Assembly: GCF_000027005.1 (NCBI RefSeq)
Contig: NC_012963.1
Location: 868,001-932,000 of the forward strand
DNA length: 64,000 nucleotides
Direction of reading: 5' to 3'
Source: Komagataella phaffii GS115
Taxonomy: Eukaryota; Ascomycota; Pichiomycetes; Pichiales; Pichiaceae
Numbering within the stretch: position 1 is the first letter of the stretch; every line of letters starts with the position of its first letter. Position numbers and translations under genes: made by a program. Below, piece after piece: positions 59,249 through 64,000 of the stretch. The notes beneath the pieces were generated by a model that saw nothing but the letters and a program-made list of their open reading frames with translations, did not search any database and had not been told where the DNA came from.

Positions 59249-59866
59249 CTAAAGAGACTCGGTTAAGACCTTGTTTAACTTGGCAATTTTGGCTGAAATA
59301 GAAAGATCAACAGTTCTGTCAGCAACTTCTACAATAAGACCACCCAAAATGTCAGGGTTAACTTGGTTGTTAATTTTCAATGATTTGCCTTGGCCAACAA
59401 ATTCAGAGCCAGTAATAGCTTGTTGGATTCTGTTCAGCGATTTCTTATCCAATGGAGAAGCAGAGGTGACGGTAGCCTCAACAACACCGTTGTGGGCATC
59501 AGTCAAAACACCAAACTGCTTAACAATGTCGCCAAGTAGTCCCAATCGATTGTTCTCAGCTAGAACTTCCAAAAGGTTGGAAACTGATTTGTCCAGAGAT
59601 AGTTTGGAGTTCAAAGTTTGAACAACGAAGGTTCTGTCGTTCAGAGACAAGGCTGGGTTGCTCACAATTCCGGATGTGGTAGAATCAGTGTCCAAGTAAG
59701 TCTTCAGCTTATTCAGGGACCCAGCAGCCTGGTCAACACTGGAAACTTTCACGGAGGCAGTGTACAGAGCAGTAGCGTAGGTTCCGTCTAATCCAAACAA
59801 TTGAACTGGTGGCTTGACGGTCTTGGCAGCTGTAGCCATGGAACGAACAAAAGAACGAGTAAACAT
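59249..59866 (-). CDS. ATP5: F1Fo ATP synthase OSCP subunit
   Basis: 205 aa from ATG 59866. The frame runs 12 codons further upstream to a [23 protein letters not shown] is a textbook matrix presequence. The OSCP signature is near the C-terminus ([20 protein letters not shown]). The subunit links the F1 head to the peripheral stalk in the inner mitochondrial membrane. It is divergent from RML2, another mitochondrial gene, with 137 bp between ATGs at the longest RML2 start. Confidence 0.97.
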   Translation of the reverse strand: MFTRSFVRSMATAAKTVKPPVQLFGLDGTYATALYTASVKVSSVDQAAGSLNKLKTYLDTDSTTSGIVSNPALSLNDRTFVVQTLNSKLSLDKSVSNLLEVLAENNRLGLLGDIVKQFGVLTDAHNGVVEATVTSASPLDKKSLNRIQQAITGSEFVGQGKSLKINNQVNPDILGGLIVEVADRTVDLSISAKIAKLNKVLTESL

Positions 59867-59952
59867 GGTAGTTTGATAGGTGACTGGTTGTGAAGTGTAC
59901 AAGTCTCTTGAAACGGAGGTTGACTGAATGGGATCTGTCCTCCCTAAAATTC

Positions 59953-59977
59953 AACGAGCCAATGAATCGCGCTCGTT
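59953..59977. promoter_or_regulatory. Inverted repeat with CCAAT box in the ATP5/RML2 divergent promoter
   Basis: AACGAGC (59953-59959), 11-nt spacer, GCTCGTT (59971-59977). A CCAAT box (59959-59963), the Hap complex core, overlaps the left arm. A palindromic site could serve both directions. Confidence 0.45.
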
Positions 59978-60003
59978 AATGGGAAGGTGTTTACGCTGTG
60001 CTT

Positions 60004-61236
60004 ATGCGTAAATGTGTGCCTGGATCTTACTCGCGATATCAAAAATTTGTATGGAAATCCTCCAGGACCTTCCTGCCATCACCAACTCTGGTTCTTAATC
60101 GCATGTTTAACCTACCACTCAGAAGCCTACCACGGGCGAGCTGGGGTAAGAAACTGTTGCAAACCCATTTGTTTGGGTCTGTAAGCTTTTTCAGCACCGG
60201 AGCTCGAACTCTGGCCACAGAACCTACTCCAAGGATTACTCAAGCCGCTGGTGACCTTACTGATTTGGAGAAACAACACGAAATCATTGCTAGACAGACG
60301 AAGCTTTCTAAGGAGACGGTTCAATTGAAAAAACTAAAACCTACATCTCCAGGTTTGAGATGGTGGAGGAAACCAATGTATCCTTATTTATGGAAGGGTA
60401 AACCTGTTCGAGCCCTGACGAAGACCAGAGTCAGTAGATCGGGAAGAAACCACACCGGACGAATTGTCGTTAGACACAGAGGTGGAGGGCATCAACGTAG
60501 AATCAGGTTTATTGACTACCACCGTAAAGAACCGGGTAGACAAACCGTGGTAAGAATTGAGTACGACCCTAACAGAACTGCTCATATCGCTTTGCTGAAA
60601 CATAATGATACCGGAAACCTTAGTTACATCATTGCTTGTCAAGGGTTAAGAGAAGGTGATATTGTTGAATCGTTTAGATCTGGTATTCCTGAATATTTGA
60701 TGGAAGAGATGGGCGGTCGTATCGATCCAGCTATTTTGAACGCAAAAACTGCTCAAAAAGGAAATTGTCTTCCAATCTCTATGATAGCAGTGGGCACCAT
60801 CGTCCATAATGTCAGCGAGACCGTGCATGGTCCTGCTAAGTATTGTCGTGCTGCTGGAGCAAATGCCAGAATCGTTAATAAAATCCCTGAGAAGCGTAAG
60901 GCTGTGGTTCGTTTGCAATCCGGTGAAGAGAGATATGTTTCCATTGACGCATGCGCTACATTGGGAGTAACTTCTAATCCAGATCATCAACATGAAAGTC
61001 TCGGTAAAGCCGGTCGTTCCAGGCATAGAGGAATAAGACCCACTGTGAGAGGTGTGGCCCAGAATAAATGCGACCATCCTATGGGTGGTGGTAGAGGAAA
61101 ATCCAAGTCCAATAAGCTGTCCATGTCGCCATGGGGTGTATTGGCCAAGGGTGGTTTCAAGACTAGAAGAGGAAAGAACATCAACAAACAGAAGGTCAGA
61201 GATAGACCAAGAGGAAAACTTTCTCAACGCAATTAG
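60004..61236 (+). CDS. RML2: Mitochondrial large-subunit ribosomal protein uL2
   Basis: 410 aa from the first ATG (60004); the frame opens two codons earlier at a GTG. A second ATG at 60103 gives 377 aa starting [19 protein letters not shown], a better presequence, and may be the true start. The L2 core follows: [19 protein letters not shown], the SH3-like domain, and the C-terminal [11 protein letters not shown], which includes the conserved His of uL2 near the peptidyl-transferase centre. It is convergent with EST3 (50 bp between stops). Confidence 0.96.
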   Translation: MRKCVPGSYSRYQKFVWKSSRTFLPSPTLVLNRMFNLPLRSLPRASWGKKLLQTHLFGSVSFFSTGARTLATEPTPRITQAAGDLTDLEKQHEIIARQTKLSKETVQLKKLKPTSPGLRWWRKPMYPYLWKGKPVRALTKTRVSRSGRNHTGRIVVRHRGGGHQRRIRFIDYHRKEPGRQTVVRIEYDPNRTAHIALLKHNDTGNLSYIIACQGLREGDIVESFRSGIPEYLMEEMGGRIDPAILNAKTAQKGNCLPISMIAVGTIVHNVSETVHGPAKYCRAAGANARIVNKIPEKRKAVVRLQSGEERYVSIDACATLGVTSNPDHQHESLGKAGRSRHRGIRPTVRGVAQNKCDHPMGGGRGKSKSNKLSMSPWGVLAKGGFKTRRGKNINKQKVRDRPRGKLSQRN

Positions 61237-61286
61237 CCCAAAAGTGTAAATAGACGAAAATTTGACGGTATTTTGTTGTATATATT

Positions 61287-61838
61287 CTAATCTGAGCAAA
61301 ATGTCGGTTCATCATCAACATGCGAAGTCACCAGCTTTGGCCAAGAGTAGCTTTTTTCTAGATAAACTAGGGGGATATCAACCAATTCCTTCACCTGATC
61401 CCGATTGAAAATGGAGAGCTTTGTGATTTCCAGTACTGCATACTTCGAAATATAGTAATCTTCACCGTTGGTTTTTGTTATACGTGGGGGCAAGTAAGAA
61501 CCGTACCAGGGCATCAGTTGGTGCAGTGAAGTAAACACAAGAGAGGACTCCACTACTAAGATTTCAGTATTCATTATACCCTTGGAGAACCTTTGTCTTT
61601 CGTTGTACTCAATCTCAGCTATGGCATCGGCTGATACCTCCGCTAGAATCGAATTTGCAGAATCACATATGATTAGCCTTATTAGATCTCTAGAAACCGT
61701 GATTAACCGCAAAACTTTCATAACCCGGGGAGTTCTGTTGAACTTTGGTATTTTTGAAACTGTTTCATCTTTGACCTCATTCAACGCTTTCAATAGCCAG
61801 GAGCAAACGAAAATGTTAGATTTGACCAAATCATTCAT
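61287..61838 (-). CDS. EST3: Telomerase accessory subunit Est3 (TPP1-like OB fold)
   Basis: 183 aa, against 181 in S. cerevisiae. Points that match Est3 as I know it: W14 in SWLLKAL, the strand pair VMKVLRLITV...IICDSANSILAEVS with D59, and the C-terminal VLEITKLSIFNRDQV with D147, followed by IPLVYLE. In S. cerevisiae the equivalent Trp and Asp residues matter for telomerase function. The S. cerevisiae gene needs a +1 ribosomal frameshift; here the whole protein is in one frame. Est3 binds the Est2-TLC1 telomerase core and helps activate it at telomeres. The assignment is from motif comparison by memory. Confidence 0.8.
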   Translation of the reverse strand: MNDLVKSNIFVCSWLLKALNEVKDETVSKIPKFNRTPRVMKVLRLITVSRDLIRLIICDSANSILAEVSADAIAEIEYNERQRFSKGIMNTEILVVESSLVFTSLHQLMPWYGSYLPPRITKTNGEDYYISKYAVLEITKLSIFNRDQVKELVDIPLVYLEKSYSWPKLVTSHVDDEPTFCSD

Positions 61839-61926
61839 TCAAAATTTACTAGCAATTCTGATGTAGACTTGAGGAATTTCAGAATTTCGCTACGCGTAAG
61901 TCTCCCTCCCCTCTGTTATCCCCCAT

Positions 61927-63159
61927 TCACCTAAAATGTTCTAATCCCAACTCTACAACGTAACCCAGGACCAACTTGACATGCTCTGCCATATGTGGAA
62001 AATTGATCTTGTCAATTGTGTCTTGGGTGCTATGGATGAAGGGATTTGTGTAGGCAAAACTACTTTCAAAGACCATGGCAGATGGATAACCATGTTCCAA
62101 GGCAGAACTATGATCTGAGCAGGCATACCCACATTCGGTTTCTTTGTAGGGAATTGAAGTGTATGCATCGATTAAAAGTGCAAGGAAGCTATTCAGATTT
62201 GCGTTTGTATGGTCAGTGATTAGCCCGAAGTGGTCGGATTCCCCGTGGTCTAAAGCTTTTTGGATGTATCCAGTCATGTCCTGTTGTAGCATAGCAACAA
62301 CAGTCTCTTCTGCAGCTCTATACGAGCTGAAAATTTGCTGGGAGCCAAGTAGTCCTCCTTCTTCGGCAGAATAAAAGTGAAACTCTACTGTATTGTGAAA
62401 CTTGAGGCCACTTTCAACTATGATTCTGAGCGCTTCAAGGTTGGAAGTTACACCAGATCCATCATCATCAGCCCCTGGAGCACGGAGAATGTTGGGGAAA
62501 AGCAAGTTTATGGAATCTTGATGGCATCCCACTACTACAATGTCCCCTTTTCCTTTCGAAGGATCAACATTTTCACCGTATATCGTAAAGATGGCAGAAT
62601 TCTGCTTCCAAGGGTGTTCCACAGTAGTAACATTGAACCTCGATGGATCTTTCAAGGCCAATTGAACCAATTCACCTTGTAACCAGATAGAACTCTGCAA
62701 CCCCTTGTCAGATTTGTAAAATCTTGTAAAGAAGCTAGAGAACCTTCCCAAAAACGCCTGCATTCTGCCAATGTCAATCTCACCTATCAAAGAATTTACT
62801 TGTTTGAAATGGAAAGTATCATTGGACGGATAAAGATAGTCTGGAACGGTAACTGGCGCACTGGAATAGAGCAGCTCTACATTGTCTCCATGCTGATAGG
62901 TGACATCGATAAATGATATCCCCTCTGTTTTCAACTGGTATTTCTCTTTTTCAGTGATAATACGGTATTCTTGGGGGCCTAACTTGATTATTCTGCGATC
63001 GTCGCCATCGAACATTACCTCGTTCTTCAAGGATTGAATATAATCCAAGAGATGGAGAGAAGGGTGATGGACGTCAGATAAGACGTTCTGGAGATTCCAA
63101 GGTACAATTGTCGCAGAGACAAGTTGAACTAGGGCTATAATTGATATGAGTTTGACCAT
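61927..63159 (-). CDS. Secreted or vacuolar leucine aminopeptidase (peptidase family M28E)
   Basis: 410 aa from ATG 63159; the frame opens upstream at a TTG (63237). MVKLISIIALVQLVSATIV is a signal peptide, followed by a propeptide-like region. The two-zinc site is complete: His of GCHQDSIN, Asp of PGADDDGSG, catalytic and ligand Glu of SAEEGGLLGSQ, Asp of QQDMTGY, and His of FIHSTQDT. CGYACSDHSS carries the disulfide typical of Aeromonas-type and Aspergillus LapA enzymes. It cleaves N-terminal residues from peptides. It lies 212 bp downstream of VMA8 on the same strand. Confidence 0.92.
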   Translation of the reverse strand: MVKLISIIALVQLVSATIVPWNLQNVLSDVHHPSLHLLDYIQSLKNEVMFDGDDRRIIKLGPQEYRIITEKEKYQLKTEGISFIDVTYQHGDNVELLYSSAPVTVPDYLYPSNDTFHFKQVNSLIGEIDIGRMQAFLGRFSSFFTRFYKSDKGLQSSIWLQGELVQLALKDPSRFNVTTVEHPWKQNSAIFTIYGENVDPSKGKGDIVVVGCHQDSINLLFPNILRAPGADDDGSGVTSNLEALRIIVESGLKFHNTVEFHFYSAEEGGLLGSQQIFSSYRAAEETVVAMLQQDMTGYIQKALDHGESDHFGLITDHTNANLNSFLALLIDAYTSIPYKETECGYACSDHSSALEHGYPSAMVFESSFAYTNPFIHSTQDTIDKINFPHMAEHVKLVLGYVVELGLEHFR

Positions 63160-63371
63160 CGTTGGCAGTTTTGTGTGGGGAAAGGAAAGAGGAAGTTTCC
63201 CAGTCGAGGACCTTGTAAAGAGTGCGAAGAATGTCAAAGGTGCTCCAGGATTCGCAAACTACTTGCCCAAGGTTTGCCCGAGGTCATAAGACACGCAGAG
63301 CTTCTACAGCTACACAATCTTCTTTCCGCTGAAGGCCGACTGCCCTATGTCCAATGTCAACTAGTCTATTA

Positions 63372-64000
63372 CTAAAAAATGATATCCTCTTCCTGTTGGG
63401 CAGTAAGATCATCAGCCGGTTCATCTATGAACTTGGAAACCTGTCTAGCCTCTTCCTCAGGATCGTACTCCGCTTTAGCTTGCTCACTAGCTTCATTATC
63501 TTTGTTTTCTTCGGCCTTCTGGTCTGCCTCCAACTTATCATTGGCTTTCTTTTCCAGTAATTGGGCCTTCTTTGCAGCAGCCTCGGCATCCTGCAAAGCA
63601 GTTTGTTGTTGTTTCTTCTCTTGAACCTTCTTCAGTCGGTAGAACTCCTCTCTATCAAGCTCGTCAAGTTCCGAGTTAATGTATGCAATGGTGTTTTCTG
63701 TACGGGGAATGACAACATGTTCGATAGCGTTCACACGTCTGTTCGTAACCTTGATAACCTCATCCAATATGATAAAAGCAGTCTGCAATGAAGCCAATTC
63801 CACCAATGTCTCCACCGAACTCGTATATACTTCTGCAGCCTTTTGGACCTGAAGACCACCTCGTCCCAGTCCTGTCATCTTGAAATCATTGATATCTTCG
63901 TTGATATGGGTCTCAAATTGGGGAAGACGAACACCACTTACGTTCTCTTCACGGGCTTTCACCTGGAATCTGGCGCTCTTGACTGAGTCCTGGACTGAAT
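63372..64000 (-). CDS. VMA8: V-ATPase subunit D, C-terminal 209 residues (cut by window edge)
   Basis: The frame has no stop up to the window end, so the gene continues beyond 64000. The visible part starts [22 protein letters not shown], which matches internal Vma8 sequence, so the GTG at 63962 is not a start. [22 protein letters not shown] is the family signature, followed by a long coiled coil and a tail ending EEDIIF. About 45 N-terminal residues are missing. Subunit D is the central rotor shaft of the vacuolar proton pump. Confidence 0.95.
   Translation of the reverse strand, partial: SVQDSVKSARFQVKAREENVSGVRLPQFETHINEDINDFKMTGLGRGGLQVQKAAEVYTSSVETLVELASLQTAFIILDEVIKVTNRRVNAIEHVVIPRTENTIAYINSELDELDREEFYRLKKVQEKKQQQTALQDAEAAAKKAQLLEKKANDKLEADQKAEENKDNEASEQAKAEYDPEEEARQVSKFIDEPADDLTAQQEEDIIF

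Noticed and set aside
63175..63375. 66-codon plus-strand ORF with several cysteines between the aminopeptidase and VMA8
   Set aside because: Overlaps the VMA8 end and the aminopeptidase leader; the cysteines do not form a known motif.
63960..63962. VMA8 start at a GTG
   Set aside because: The frame continues upstream with conserved Vma8 sequence to the window edge.
1..64000. Transposon, LTR, CRISPR, rRNA, virus or toxin elements
   Set aside because: No direct-repeat pairs, integrase or transposase domains, spaced repeats or rRNA sequence were seen anywhere in the window.

Overview
The window looks like nuclear DNA of a budding yeast close to Komagataella (Pichia pastoris/phaffii). The main reasons are compact, mostly intronless genes on both strands; introns with GTAAGT donors and (T/A)ACTAAC branch points; a nuclear complex I subunit, which Saccharomyces lacks; a peroxisomal Lon protease, also absent from Saccharomyces; and a Sar1 N-terminus that matches what I remember of the Pichia protein. 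CTG encodes a conserved leucine in the complex I subunit, so this is not a CTG-clade yeast. The genus is an inference, since no database search was possible.

Left part (1-21 kb): a PPR protein, the sterol transporter NCR1, COQ7, FRQ1, an Std1/Mth1 glucose-signalling regulator, complex I subunit NB8M, a small orphan ORF, peroxisomal Lon, a frameshifted dapA-like gene of bacterial type, an FLC/TRP-like membrane protein, an unrecognised secretory-signal protein and a Pho85-type cyclin.

Middle (21-39.8 kb): BMS1, SAR1 (19-nt first exon) and SEC27 sharing one divergent promoter, MRM2 (one intron), RPL1, TDP1, GSH1, a small cysteine-rich protein (one intron), LSG1 and the SNARE USE1. The giant midasin gene MDN1 (14.85 kb) then runs on the minus strand from 54.66 kb to 39.81 kb, and its stop codon directly abuts that of USE1.

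Right part (55-64 kb): RPL12, MAK10, ATP5 and RML2 back to back, a telomerase subunit EST3 homolog, a secreted or vacuolar M28 aminopeptidase, and the C-terminal part of VMA8 cut by the window edge.

Ribosome synthesis dominates (BMS1, LSG1, MDN1, RPL1, RPL12, and mitochondrial RML2 and MRM2), with mitochondrial respiration (COQ7, NB8M, ATP5) and membrane traffic (SAR1, SEC27, USE1, FRQ1, NCR1, VMA8) next. The most unusual items are the nearly complete bacterial-type dapA gene broken by one extra base, the in-frame EST3, and the zero-gap USE1/MDN1 junction. Several long ORFs actually begin at TTG or GTG; starts were reset to the first suitable ATG. I saw no transposon, tRNA, rRNA or CRISPR array.
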